From Moniliella sp. 'wahieum' (lineage: Eukaryota > Basidiomycota > Moniliellomycetes > Moniliellales > Moniliellaceae): 64,000 nucleotides of DNA. The translations under genes and the position numbers were made by a program. A model generated the notes under the pieces. That model was not told where the DNA came from. It was given only the letters and a program-made list of their open reading frames with translations, and ran no database searches. This document shows positions 11,186 to 22,840 of the stretch, one piece after another; position 1 is the first letter of the stretch, and each line of letters opens with the position of its first letter. The stretch covers positions 310,001-374,000 of the forward strand of contig RSEE01000063.1 in NCBI GenBank assembly GCA_003971905.1, written 5' to 3'.

Positions 11186-13205
11186 GCCATGTCACATTGT
11201 CACACCGGATTCACAATTCCGCCGGCAAAACCCGTCCCCCAACCCCAACAACAGTAGGCCCACTGAATATTCGTCAGAGAAGCTTGAAGCCCAAAATGGC
11301 ACAACCACCTCCCGCCCACTCCACCAGCCGATACCTACTACCTGTACACAGCCAGAGGGGCGTGCCAGTTGATTGCTTAATCCTAAAGCCGGAGAAGTGC
11401 TTTAATCCTATACTATAAGAGGGTGTCGAAGGCGCGGGTGCAGAATGTGGCGCGGCCATTGAACTGATGACAGCTCCGGGCCGTCATCTCCAAGAGGACG
11501 TGTGGCATCATGAAGTTTCACCGCGCGTATACAGCTAGCTTTGTTCCACTGTGTGAGACAGCCTCCGGCTGCATGGGGGTAGAAGCGGTTGGACGCGTCC
11601 GCACAGACGATGGATTTACTTGCGCGTAGACGGCACATACACCGCTCTCCCTATTAATGGCCGGTTATACCAATAGACGTGCTGATTGACAACTCTTACT
11701 TGCACCGGAACGGGAGTTTTATGTGTAGAGCCGGCCAGGACGGGAGGCCCCCAAAGGGAGACAGAGTATATATGGGACCTAGGTCTTTCCAAGCAAATCA
11801 GGCCAACGTGTGGGCCACAACTCCTCTGCCTTCGCGCTGCGTCTCGTGCTCGCTTCACAGGAGACACTCTCCCTTGGAAGAAGAGAAGTAGTGGAGTGAA
11901 GAATGATTGGTATCAATAGCATGCAACGGTCAAAAACTCCTGTCGAAAGAGAATAAAAAGGTCACGATGACGATAGATCAAGGTTAACCAAATGCAGGAA
12001 AAATGGGACATGACAGTCACTTGTGGTTCAAAAATATAGAACCAAACAGAGATCCATATTGTAAAGAGAACAAGATCACAACTCCCAACAAACCTGAGAT
12101 AGTCACGACATATAGAACCCCCGAACAACGAGAGAATTATCGATGCCCGTAGAAAAAGGGCCTCTGTGAGCTCATTGTGACCATGCTGTGTTTTTGGCTG
12201 CTGCGGAGCATAAAACCGTGCCCCAGACAATCTGGGTAGTCTCTCTATCGTCCCAGTCCTGAGCAGTTGTGGTGTTGACCTCCTTCAAAGGTGCGCACGG
12301 AGGCACACGGCCAATTTTGACCAATTTGTGTATGTTATTGCCACAGTCTTCTTCGGACCTGAGAGCGGTGCCGGGTCACCGCTGTGTTGAGCTCTTAGCG
12401 CCAGCATACGATTCTTAGAAATGGCTAGGGGAGGGCTTGTAGGGGGAAGTGTGGGGTATAGGGAAAAGGGGGGGATTTGGGTGCGGCCATATATATAAAG
12501 AGGCTGCGAAGGGACTGACGCTCGATCCGACGAATGTCCGCTTACTTAGAAGGGGGTACATAGTAAAACGGTAATGATCGCGTACTTGCATCAGAGTGTG
12601 CGTTTCAACGAGCGGTAAGGAAGTGGAAAATTTGTAGGAGAGTAGGGAGGCCAGAAGAGTATCAGAGCCATCAGGTGGTATATGTAGCGTCCGAGGTCAC
12701 CTATCCCTTTCTCAAAATGCTCCGTGGTCCACACCCATTATCCGGCTCTTCCCCCTATGCTCTGCCCCTTACGGGATGCTCTCCTGAAAGTAGTAGCATC
12801 ATCAATCGTTTACAAAGAGGGTTTGGAACTGTGTGGAAGGGTGTCTGGGGAATAGATATACCCGCTGAACGCGTTGAACTCACCATGTCGTAGACGTTGA
12901 GGCCTCCTGAGGCCTGAGGCCTATAAGGCTGGGAGGTGGGTACGAACTCGAATGGATGAACGCGGATGCATGATATGCATGACCACACGTCACGTGGTTG
13001 GCTGCATGACCGGCCCATGACCTTGTGTCATGTGATGCATGTGATCGATGATCAAATTTCAAAGAAGGCAGGACAGGGCGACAATCCCCTTGCCCCCGCC
13101 CCCTGTTTCCAATTGGGATGGGCGGAGCGTTGACCAATTCCGCCGGAAGCGCGTGCGGCAGGCTGCTGCCCAGGTTGGCCGGTGGAAAACGTTGTACCCT
13201 AGAGG

Positions 13206-13238
13206 TGACGCGTGACGCATGATGTATGACGCGTGACC
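13206..13238 (+). repeat. Mixed heptamer array upstream of the Rieske gene
   Basis: TGA is repeated five times at exact 7-bp spacing with inserts CGCG, CGCA, TGTA and CGCG. The phase is kept while the tetramer changes. The array ends about 230 bp before the Rieske start codon. Confidence 0.95.
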
Positions 13239-13469
13239 ACAAACGTTCAAACCCGGGCAGCCTCGGTGGATTAGAAAGAGAAAGCGACGCCGTACGAGGC
13301 TGCGCTCTCGACGGGAATTTGTAAGCTGGCTCCATACAGGCGCCGTGCGGCTGGGCGGGCCCGCCCGGGATGCCAATGCTGGTACCCGGGGGCTGGCCCG
13401 TTGGACGCCGTCGCCAAGGGGGTGGGTGGGCTGGGCAACTCCAACTTCTTTCCCGCTACCCTCTACAAG

Positions 13470-14475
13470 ATGGCCAGCCTCACACGCTTCGTGCTCAAGA
13501 AGCCCCTCAACTTGGCGTACGTGCTGCTCCTCTATTCTAACACTTGTTTTGCCCCCATGGCGTGTTGCAGTGAGGCCGGGACCTTTTTGGTCGGGTGCCA
13601 ACCTGTCTCCGGCGTCGTATCCGACGATGTGTCCCAGCCCAGCGCCCTTCCCCCGGGCTTGCGTTCATCAGCGCTGGACAGCCATGCTGACCCTACTTCC
13701 TAACAGACCAACTGTGGCCGCTACCGCTACTGGTATTCCCAAGACCACGACCCTGCAGCTGCCTTCTGTGGCGCATGGCGAGCACGGGCACCCCCGGCAC
13801 GAGGCGCCGCCCAAGTGGGCCAGCAGCTTGACCTCCAGCGGTGCCTTCAAGACCGCGCTCAACACCAACCCGAGCCGGAGTCTGGGGGGGCAGCGGTATA
13901 TGTCCACGTCGACCAAGAGCGTTGCGCCCAAGGTGCCGGACTACGACGATGTGCGGGTCAAGGACCCGCAGGCGAACCAAACCCTGTCCTACTTTGTCAT
14001 TGGCTCCCTTGGTGTTCTGACCGCGGCCGGGGGCAAGTCGGCTGTGCACGATTACCTTGCCACCCTGAGCCCGTCTGCTGATGTGTTGGCCATGGCCAAG
14101 GTCGAGGTGGAACTCAACTCGATCCCGCTGGGCAAGAACGCGGTGATCAAATGGCGTGGCAAGCCTGTCTTTGTCCGTCATCGTACCCCTGACGAGATCA
14201 AGGAGGCTGAGTCGGTCGATGTTGCCTCGCTGCGTGACCCCGAGTCGGACGAACAGCGCGTCCAGCGCCCCGAGTGGCTTGTCATGCTTGGTGTCTGCAC
14301 GCACTTGGGGTGCGTTCCCATTGGTGAGGCGGGTGACTATGGTGGATGGTTCTGCCCTTGCCATGGCTCGCACTACGACATTTCCGGTCGGATCCGTAAG
14401 GGTCCCGCCCCGCTCAACCTTGAGATTCCTACCTACAGCTTCAACGATGCGGACGGCAAGCTCGTTATTGGTTAA
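13470..14475 (+). CDS. RIP1: Cytochrome b-c1 complex Rieske iron-sulfur subunit, mitochondrial
   Basis: Catalytic 2Fe-2S subunit of respiratory complex III; it moves electrons from ubiquinol to cytochrome c1 at the inner mitochondrial membrane. ATG 13,470 starts a short basic presequence (MASLTRFVLKKPLNLA). Intron 1 is 13,517-13,570 (GTACGT donor, CTAAC branch point). A second intron lies at about 13,617-13,706, ending TAACAG; its exact donor does not give a clean phase, which may reflect a base error. The mature part has the transmembrane anchor (TLSYFVIGSLGVLTAAGG, about 13,980-14,035) and the two cluster loops CTHLGC (about 14,298) and CPCHGSH (about 14,353), which give two Cys/His pairs plus the disulfide Cys. 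The stop is TAA 14,473-14,475. The main exon is uninterrupted, unlike most genes here. Confidence 0.97.
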
Positions 14476-14996
14476 TGTATCTTGGTATGCAGTCCTCCTA
14501 AGATGCGAGGGGGGCGTGTTCAAAATGCATCGATCGCAGGAATCATTGCAGAACGCAGTCATGGACGGTGGTTGGAGAGTCGCGCCTGGCGTGACGTGGG
14601 CGATGGCAGGCTAGTTGATCATGCCCATATAGGACGCCAACACCTTGTTGCGACGTTGAGGATTGCGCCAAAGGTTCTATCTGCAGGATCAAGCCCTATT
14701 CCAGCGTGGCGGAACGTGCAGGCCAACCAACGTGGCGGACCTCTGGTCTGGCCGCATCCTCTTCACTTAGACTGAGCCAGATAGATTCTAGAAGGTGTTG
14801 TGTTGATACAACGACTGGGCTTCGGCAGGCTTCAGCGCTTCTGCGCAAGCAGCCAAGAAGCACACAAGAGGTTGGGTTGTACTGAACATGTGAACAAATG
14901 AAATGAGGACCGCTAATAAGCGAATCCTGGCCATCTACTGGGTTTACCCACTGGCTGGCCCCACCACCACCAGCCGAAGATCGAACACAGACAGCG
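14476..14996. other. Intergenic region between RIP1 and CTNNBL1
   Basis: It holds the RIP1 3' end and the promoter of the next gene on the same strand. No additional coding sequence or RNA gene is seen. Confidence 0.6.
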
Positions 14997-17328
14997 ATGG
15001 ACATCGACAAGCTCTTTAAGGCAAGTTCCATCCTTCCATCCTCCCGCACTCCCGCCCTTCACGTCGTACGCCTTTTCTGACTCTTTCCCGCACAGCGGCC
15101 CAACCTGCCTGCATCTGCGCTCAAGACCAAACACGGCAAGTTGGCCCCAATACCCACCTCCATCGTCTCACAACCGAGCGATGCGCCAGAGGGGTCTTCC
15201 ACTGCACCTCCACCCACAGAGGCTACGGTGGTCGACATTCCGTACCAGACAGACGTGGATGACTCGATGGAGGAAGGTGTCTTCATTAACCCCGAGGAGG
15301 AGGAGGAAGATGCACGCCTATTTGGCGGCGGTCTGTCCAGCCAACAGGAACAAATTGCGCAAATCCTGGACCAAGACCAATCAGACTTGGCCACGTCGCG
15401 CTCCCAAGTGGCTATGTTGCGCAAACAACTCGTCCGATTTGAGCGCACCATCACGAAGAACCAGCAGCTGCGGATGAAGTTTGCTGACGATCCACACAAG
15501 TGCGTATGGCTGTCTTGTGACCTGTGACCTTCGACATGCGAGCTGACCCCGTTGACCTTCATCTGTCAGATTCATCGAGTCGGAGGCCGACCTGGACGGC
15601 GAAATTTCAGCGTTGGTTGTGCTTACTGCTGCACCAGACGTCCTTTACAACGAAGCACTAGCCCATAAGTTGCCGGCAACCTTGTGTGGGCTCATGTCAC
15701 ATGAGAACGAGGACATTGTGACTAGCGTGGTCAAGGTGATTGAGGAGTTGACTGATGAGGATGTACTGGATGGAGTAGACGATGAGAGTGGGCCTGATGG
15801 GAGCAGTGCTCGTCAAGTTGCCGAGTCAAGTATTGCCGCCTTTGTGAAGGAATTGGTGTGTTCTGTTCCGCTATGCCTGCACGCCCAGACTAACCATCTC
15901 CCTGCCTCCAGCGCGCCAACCAGCTCGTCGAACTTCTGGTGTCGAACCTGGACCGCTTCCGCAAAAACATTGACAAGCAGTCAGAACCTGCATCTGAGGA
16001 AGAAGAGGCCCAACGGGCTGCCGCTCGTGAGGCGGACGAGCAGGGGGTCTATCATATCTTTGCTCTTCTGGAAAACCTGATCAGTCTCGACCCAGCGGAG
16101 GTCGGTCCTGCCCTGGTGCGCAATCCTACGTTCTGGCAGCACATTATTGGTTTGCTCAAAGAAGGTCGCGATCACTATGTGGCGAAGATCAAGAACAATG
16201 GGACAGAAGCGTATTCTCAGAATGAGGCGTATGCAGCGGAGCTCCTGGCCATTGTCCTACAAGCCGTCTCCTCCGTTGCTTCTTCCCCACCAACTGGATC
16301 TGAGGCGGACGGGGCCACTGAGTCGCTGTCGGCTTTGGCAGGGTGGGACGCAGTTGGGCGGGACAAATGCGGTGTTGGAGTCAATCTCAGTCTTCCTACG
16401 TGCTGCACCTCAAAACGACGAGGCAGAGGTGGCGCAGAACTTGTTTGATGCCCTCTGTGCCCTCATGTCAGACGACCGCAACCGTCTCGAATTGGTCCAG
16501 CAAGAAGGGGCAGACCTTGTGGCGATGCTTCTTTCTGACCCAAAGCACGGTACCAAGAAGAAAAAACACGGATTAACGCTTTTGAAGAAGGCTGCACTGC
16601 GGTTGTTATCGTACGCCCTAGGTGGGCAAGGCAAGGGGACTCAAGCTGTAGCAGAAGCCTTTGTCTCCGCCGGGGGGTTGAAGCCTCTGTTTGCCATTCT
16701 AGCAGTGGTCAAGGTACGTCTTGTGTCCCCGACTGCATCAGGAAAGCTAATGCAATGCGTACGTGTGTGTGTGCAGTCCAAGCATGCCACCAGCATGGGG
16801 GCTTCCGATGAGGAGCATCTCCTCTCGGTCCTCGTGGCCCTACTGAATTGGCTTCCTCAAGAAAGTGTCGCGCGTATTCGGTTGCTAGCCAAATTTACCG
16901 AGACTGAGTATGCCAACTTGGACCGATTGGTCGCCGTGCGCACGCACGCGGCTGTTCGCTTGGCCGGAGCAGACCGGGAATTCCACCGTCCCAGCTTATC
17001 GGAGAGCTCACTTGTACCCGCGGAACGCAGTGAAGAGCAGGAGATGGACCATCTCTTGCGTTTGGAGCAAGGGTTGTTTGCGCTCGAGACGGCGGACTAT
17101 GTGATTGCTTGGCTGTGCGTCGAGGACGATGGCATGCGGTCTCAGCTTGCTCAACTACTGCGTCGTCACTCGGTTTCGCTGGCAAAGGAGGTGGTGACCA
17201 GCCTACAGGCCTACTATTACGATTTGGGTGCCACCCCCGTCCCCGTTCCGGGTGCCGTGCCTGCCGATGCGGAGGTACCGAACCAAAAGTTGGTTGTGGT
17301 GGACTTGGTCAACTCCTTGTTAGAGTAG
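14997..17328 (+). CDS. CTNNBL1: Beta-catenin-like protein 1 (CTNNBL1/NAP), armadillo-repeat splicing factor
   Basis: Nuclear armadillo-repeat protein associated with the Prp19/CDC5L spliceosomal complex. Exon 1 encodes only MDIDKLFK (14,997-15,020). It is followed by a GC-AG intron, 15,021-15,095, with donor AAG|GCAAGT. Further introns are 15,500-15,569, 15,856-15,911 and 16,714-16,776; the last is 63 nt and leaves the frame open if unspliced. Conserved blocks include FERTITKNQQLRMKFADDP (about 15,437), FIESEADLDGEISALVVLTA (about 15,570), HENEDIVTSVVKVIEELTDE (about 15,702), LLNWLPQESVARIRLLAKFT (about 16,842) and VDLVNSLLE at the C-terminus. The protein is about 660 residues, longer than the roughly 560 of animals because of acidic N-terminal and Ala/Gly-rich inserts. 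One frame break at about 16,350 looks like a base error. Confidence 0.95.
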
Positions 17329-17790
17329 CAATCATCTCGAAACCATCCCATGCCTGTTGTTTTCATCAATCGTCTGGCTATAAGACTGGTTGTAATGCCA
17401 GAGACCAAGTAACTCTCTATGCCGGCCGCCATGGAAGTTAGTAGCTACAAAGGGGGTTTCCCTCGGATAGTAGAGCAGCTCTAGTAGAGCAGCTTTGGTT
17501 ATATGCATTCACAGTAACTGCTTTGTTGGTCGATATAGACTGTGCGAAGACGCAGTAGAGGCAGAAGCTGGACAGGCGAGAGCGCAAAGCGCTCTTGGAA
17601 ACAGGAATACATCAGGCCGGGGTCAGGGGTAGGGGTAGGGGGGGTAGGTAGGTAGAAGGTAGAAGAGTAGGAGGTAGGAGGTACTAGGAGGTAAAAGGGA
17701 GGGGGGTAGGCAGAGTTGTCCAAGGGATCCGAATGCATGGTTCTTTTTCAACGCCCGATAAGGGCCATACCAGGGAAGCGCATGGGGCCG
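17329..17790. other. Convergent intergenic region with G-rich tract
   Basis: Between the stop codons of CTNNBL1 (+) and the four-TM gene (-). Bases 17,610-17,710 form an imperfect GGTAGGGG/GGTAGG-type purine-rich tract that could form G-quadruplex structures in the plus strand. No gene is seen. Confidence 0.6.
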
Positions 17791-19285
17791 CTATCCCAGC
17801 GGGTGGACCAAGGTCAGATGGTCTTTGCCATCCTCTTCTCCTTCGTCCCCAACGCGACAGGTGACAACAATGGTGCGGTCCGAGTCGCTCGAGTGGGTGC
17901 TAGTGTGCGACTCGTGACTACGACGCGTACCGTCGCGAACGTCGCTTGGCTCATCAGGGCCTAAAACACGAATACCGCCGTCGATAGTGCCAGCACCGTA
18001 CGAGGCGGCGCGATAAGTGTTGTACTCACTGGGATGTCCAGCTTGACACCATGTTGCGCTGACGCCCGGGAATGCTGGTCATACGTCCCCCCGGGCACTT
18101 CCTCGTCTGCCGACATAGCTTCCGGGTCATTTTCGTCAAACTCCACCGCCTCCCCTTCTGGCCCGCCAAGGAATTGCGAATCTGAGTGATTGGGTTGATG
18201 CAAGCCCGGAATGCTGGGAGCAGCGACGGCGTTGGAATCGGAAAGATGAGGCCGGTGCCCGCTCGGATACAAGTATTCAGGCTTAGCATCGTTCCCCAGA
18301 TCCATTGACTGGGCGTGGCGAGTGAACACCGTGTGAGGTGTCGTCTTGGAGGGACGGGGACGGGGGCGATGGTGGTGGGCCATGTTGACGTAAAACACTT
18401 TGAAGCCCTCGTTGGGGGAGGTGTACTGAGCTTCCTCCCCAGCCGCCGCCTCGGCCATCAAGTCAATGTCCACCATCGAGCTGTCACCCGCGGCACCCCA
18501 CGGATTTTCTCCATCTTCCTCATCATCGGCCAGATCAAAGTCCTTCTCGTCTGCCACTTGCGACAAGTACGGTCCGGGGGTGTAGGCAGGAAGGTAGTCC
18601 TCTTCATGTGTCTTGTGGTTGATGTAAGGGGGCAGCGATCCCTGCTCGGGGTCATGGGGTGGGTTCCATGGAGCAGAGCTGGGAGAGATAGCGTGCGACG
18701 ATAAGCCAAAGTAGAAAGAAGCACCAAAGGTTCCACTACTCGGGTGGTAATCCAGAGCGCTAGAACAAGGGCTTCAATGGTAGAGTACGCATGGCCGCAG
18801 CGTTGAGCCGCCAAACGGAGCGCCCCAGCTTCAAAGGCTGGGAGAGTCTGGCCTCCCGCTTCATTAGGCAAGCCAGAAAGAGTAGCGATGCACGATTGCA
18901 CCGCCTTGGCGCGGTGGGGCTTGGAAACCAGCATCCCTATTGCCACGGCTCCCAAAATGGTAGAGAGCAAATACTCGAAGGCGAGGGCGGCGGCATAGAT
19001 CGAGACCAGGCGGCGACGGCGCAGAGCAATGGCAATCAAGCCCCCGGCTGAGGCGAGGAATAGACAGAAATAGGTCATCCCGTAAACAATCGTCGGTACC
19101 ATGGCCTGGGGCGCGGACGTGAACGCAAGGGATGTGCTTCCATTGCGGGAGCGGCCTGGGCGGTGAGTGGCCAAGGCAAGAACAGCACTCCCGCCAGCGC
19201 CGGCAAGGGCGCTCAACAGGAGCAGGAACCCAGCCGCGAAAAGGGCAACCGGGCGGTGAACGGGGGCGTTGAAGTAGGCAGGCAT
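17791..19285 (-). CDS. Four-transmembrane protein with acidic cytoplasmic tail, unknown function
   Basis: I do not recognise a named family. ATG 19,285-19,283 (MPAYFNAPVHRPVALFAAGF). Four hydrophobic segments follow at about 19,250-19,170, 19,100-19,030, 19,010-18,930 and 18,790-18,715 (EALVLALWITTRVVEPLVLL). The third is flanked by basic residues (RRRRL). After a one-base shift near 18,650 the tail reads QGSLPPYINHKTHEEDYLPA, then DEKDFDLADDEEDGENPWG, a strongly acidic Ser/Pro/His-rich region. An intron at 17,961-18,029 (GTGAGT donor) leads to the last exon, Ser/Thr-rich then DEGEEDGKDHLTLVHPLG, ending at TAG 17,793-17,791. The total is about 470 residues. Tetraspan topology is inferred from hydrophobicity only; the compartment is unknown. 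Confidence 0.75.
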
Positions 19286-22200
19286 TGCGGATGGGGGGAA
19301 CGCAATTGTGGGGGGGAGGGGATCGGGCAGAGCCGGCTGCAGCGAGTGGGAGGGAGGGCGAGGTGTGGCAGTCCTGCTGCGAAATGGAGAAAGTGCGTCC
19401 AGCGCGGGCAACCCTCCAGGGGTGCGTAGAGGAGAAGTAGAGGTAGAGGTGGGGGTGGGGCGAGGCCTGAGGGACAAAGCAACCAAACAAAGAGGCGCCT
19501 CGGAACACAGCCCCTTTTATAGATCCAGGCTGGGTGGGAACCAGCGGGGCAAGCCCTGCGCTGGGACTGTGTTGTAGATGTTGAGTCGGGGCGTCCTCTG
19601 CCGGATGCGGTGCGGAGCCATGGGGGCAGTCTACCGCCCTGGCATGTAGGGTTGGACGGGGATAATTTGGTGCCTGCCCCCGTGCCGCATCAATTGGCAA
19701 AACTTCTACTCTACAATACTAGAGACCATTAATGAACTTTGTTGAACGTTCAGTGTTCAGTTGAATGTTGAACGTGAGAACGTTGAACTTCGTCGTGGGA
19801 ACACACACCCTCAGTAGACCGCATACTCGCGCTACTCTTCGGCCACCCGTTGCCACCCGTTGCCACCCCTCCTTGGGGGCCCACCTACTTGTTACACGCG
19901 CTCGCCTTCATAGAGTTTTTAACGTGTTCACCGCGCGTTCATCCATATCCACACTCGCGCTATATATATCTGACTTTGGGGGACATGAAGTTGCGGGAGC
20001 CACTCTGAGAAAGAACCCTGACCGATTGACGACACATTTGGCCTTCTATTTTGCTGCGGCTGCGACAACGTCGCATGTGGCTGACTCTGACATTGTGTGT
20101 GAAATGTTTCGCTGCCCGGCCCTTAGTACTTAGTGCTTGAAAGAGGGACGTACTCATGCGGACACGAAGAAATAAAAGACGCGTAATGCCATAGGGCCAG
20201 CCCCGAGGTGGGACCCGCCCCTGTAGTTTAGAAGTACAAGTTCTTGGACGGCCAATCGGAGCCACGTATGGTATGTCCGGTATCAGATCCTGGTCGAACT
20301 GAGCGGTTGTTTTTCTAGCAGTGGTGGCGCTACCAAGTAACATAAGGTCGGTTTAGGTGTAGCGTTTCCTTGTCCCACAGACTTAAGCTCTGTCAATGAT
20401 ATGGAAGCAGTATATATAGAGGCGAGATAGAGAGACCCTCTATTATAGAGGTTAGGTGTTGTTACCGGGGATTATCTCCGGACGCTGAGCCCCGCATGTC
20501 GTAGACATCTCAGCCCAACACGTGTCAGTCCCATTAGTCTAGCGAGAGAGAGCCAGTCGACACCTTATCCATCTTCCGCTGCCCGCCCTGGTCGCATGGG
20601 CTCATCGGCACGATGCTTTGTGTCCATTGCGTCCTGTCTTGGCAGAACCATTCCTGCTGTGCCCGACTACGCAGCTTCAGCGCCTTGGAGAGCACGGGCT
20701 GTGCATTAGTCTTTACCTCTCTGCAAAGTGCCCCGCATTCCGTCTACTATACCTGTCAGGAGGCACTTGAGCCCTGGTTCCTTCTGCTGTATATAAGCAG
20801 CCAACATGTCTATAAGGCTTGCTAACTGTGGCCTTTGTCGACCATCCTGTCTTTGGTCTCCCCGACTACCCGTTCTCTTGCCCTTCCACCTTCTACCACA
20901 CCCCTACACTTACGAATTTACGACTTACGTCGAGTACGCTGCAAGCTGCGGTTACTCTCATCAGTAGCGCTTGATGAGACCTCTGGAGTCCTGATGGTCC
21001 TCGAGGGTGATGCAATCGCACTGGTGGTGGTGGTGGTCTAAGCCAACCAGCAACGCCTACAGAGGAACAACAAGCAGCGAGTTGCCACCAGGGGCTAAGC
21101 TGCGGAACAGGGAAAAACAAGAGAGAGAAAACAATGGAACTCCCAGGCCTCAGTGAGGAGGAACTGAAGGGACATTGGGCAAAGCACGAGCCACCCGATG
21201 GCTCAACAGCGGCGCTTGCTCTTCTTTAGGACTCTGTCTGTTCCCGCATACTACAGGGTACCAAGTGTGGTAACGCTGCGAGGGACAAAGTAACCTCGGA
21301 GCTCCTGGGCCTATTGAGCTGGTCTAACGACCTATACGTAATAGGCGGCTCCTGCACAACTAGAGGGTCTCTCCCTCGCCTCTACACCCGCTCGGTTCAA
21401 CAAGGATCTGGAACAGGACCTAACGTACGAGATACCGATTGGCCTGTCCAAAAGGGTTTATACCCTAAACTACAGGTGGGTCTCACCTCGGGACCCTTCC
21501 CCCCCCATGACAGGTGTGGCTGCCTGCGCACAGTGCAAGGGCCGCGGCTCACACCCTCTGAGGACGGAGCAACTTGTGCAGGTATCGTCAAGACCCGTTG
21601 AAGAGGTCTACGTGCTCTGGGGTAGCGCGTAACGCGTCTTAACCATACACTCTTCGTCGCCGTGGCAAATCAGACGGAGTCCTAATTGAAGAGCAAAAGC
21701 GCTATATAATACTTGGATCGAGTAACCGCGGCTTTTGTGTGCGGTGTATATATAACCGACATGAAGAGTCTGCGTCGGTTTTGTATTAAGCTTCATATTA
21801 TGGGAGAAGGCGAAAGGGTGACCCATATCGAGTAAGCTCAACTCCCAGAGCAGGTGCCATCATCCGCTTTTCTTACTGCGACGTACACGCACATCCATTA
21901 GTGTCAAATGTTGGTGATTGCTGGGAAACGGCTAGTACTAGTATATAAACTTCTTCGTCACAGTTATATAGTACCGCCCTGTTTTCCTTCTTCCCCCTTC
22001 TATAGTACGATTGGTACATCTGTACCCTAGCGTCCCTTTCATTTCATTCCATACCAAGGTGATGGAGGCAAGCTCGGCCGGTGAGAGCCACTCCCGCCAT
22101 GCTGACTGGGTATATGGCAAACGACGCGGCAAGCAAGGGCTGGGGCTCTTGGAACTGTATTCCGGGACTGTGGCTTGGCGCACTATCGATGGAAGAAACC

Positions 22201-22619
22201 TCATGTGTACCAATCAGTTTTACCCTGCTACTAAGCTCGCCACTGACTTCAATTTGGTTCCCTCTTGTTAGAGGGTACTACTAGGGTTCTCCTGCGCGGC
22301 CCTCAATGGATCGGTGACGCTCGCCTAGCCGAGCGGAAGCGTTCCGCTCGCAGGCCGCGCACGCCCTGCTCGCTCCATCTCCCTTCTATCTCTCCTTTCT
22401 CCTTCCCTTCAGACGTTGCTTGAAGACTCTTGTGGCTCACCACTTTGCCTTCACGTCTTGTCTGAAGGCTGCTTTGCAGCTGATCCATAGGATCGCGAGT
22501 GCTCCCAAGTCGCACTCTAGCACCTCTGACGTGCCTCGCCCCAAAATGATCCAGGAGTCGGGCCCGGACACAAAAGGGCAAAAAATTTGTCCAGGTAGTT
22601 ATGGGGTCCTGGCGAAGTA
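19286..22619. other. Gene-poor interval with element remnants
   Basis: The first part (19,286-19,560) is the promoter side of the four-TM gene. At 19,735-19,790 a mixed TGA/TCA heptamer cluster based on ACGT occurs. From about 20,150 to 21,600 the sequence looks like degraded retroelement DNA: a TATATATAGAGG box near 20,412, a copy of the 205-bp repeat family at 20,321-20,406, and broken frames such as MELPGLSEEELKGHWAKHEP near 21,134. None of these frames is long or recognisable enough to call a gene. From 21,600 to 22,619 I see nothing definable. Confidence 0.55.
20321..20406 (+). repeat. 205-bp repeat family, partial copy A (3' part)
   Basis: Shares GTGGTGGCGCTACCAAGTAA, then TAGCGTTTCCTTGTCCCA, then TTAAGCTCTGTCAATGATATGG with copies at 30,404, 30,555, 38,768, 42,727 and 54,651. 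Divergent copy. Confidence 0.8.
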
Positions 22620-22641
22620 CATAGCTAATCGAAATTTCTAG
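22620..22641 (+). repeat. Left terminal inverted repeat of transposon copy 1
   Basis: This 22-bp sequence is the exact reverse complement of 27,979-28,000 and is identical to 57,545-57,566. Confidence 0.95.
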
Positions 22642-22791
22642 TCACAACGTTGCCGCCGATCTCGCCTCAAGGTGAGAAATTGATACCGTGAGTCTATGAT
22701 TAGAAGTGCCACAACCCTGTACAAGAAAAGCTTGCGCAAGATGGTCGCCAAGGTCGAGACAATCTATACCCGACAGCTTGGCCCCAGGTTA

Positions 22792-22840
22792 CCCCCACCT
22801 ATCCCCCACCTATCCCCCACCTATCCCCCACCTATCCCCG
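22792..22840 (+). repeat. 11-bp tandem repeat CCCCCACCTAT inside transposon copy 1
   Basis: About four units; copy 2 has only two at 57,715-57,741. The length difference accounts for part of the size difference between the two transposon copies. Confidence 0.9.

Larger units (their letters stand above)
9860..13469. other. Gene-poor, repeat-rich interval
   Basis: About 3.6 kb between divergent lipase and Rieske starts without a convincing gene. It holds many short arrays of the TGA/TCA-plus-palindromic-tetramer class: near 10,050, 10,261-10,287, 10,322-10,344, 10,697-10,722, 11,143-11,185, 12,898-12,925, 13,030-13,055 and 13,206-13,238. The part from about 11,200 to 12,880 lacks them and shows no frame longer than about 100 residues and no recognisable RNA. 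Possible TATA-like stretches (TATATATGGG near 11,768, CATATATATAAAG near 12,489) may belong to element remnants. Confidence 0.6.

Noticed and set aside
13345-13469. Long open frame running into the Rieske exon from 13,345
   Set aside because: It is in frame with the main Rieske exon but passes through two introns; the true presequence starts at ATG 13,470 in another frame.
20450-20560. Possible structured RNA (GTTACCGGGGATTATCTCCGGAC)
   Set aside because: The short hairpin is explained by an inverted CCGG/GGAT motif in an LTR-like segment; no match to 5S rRNA, tRNA or U-snRNA features by eye.
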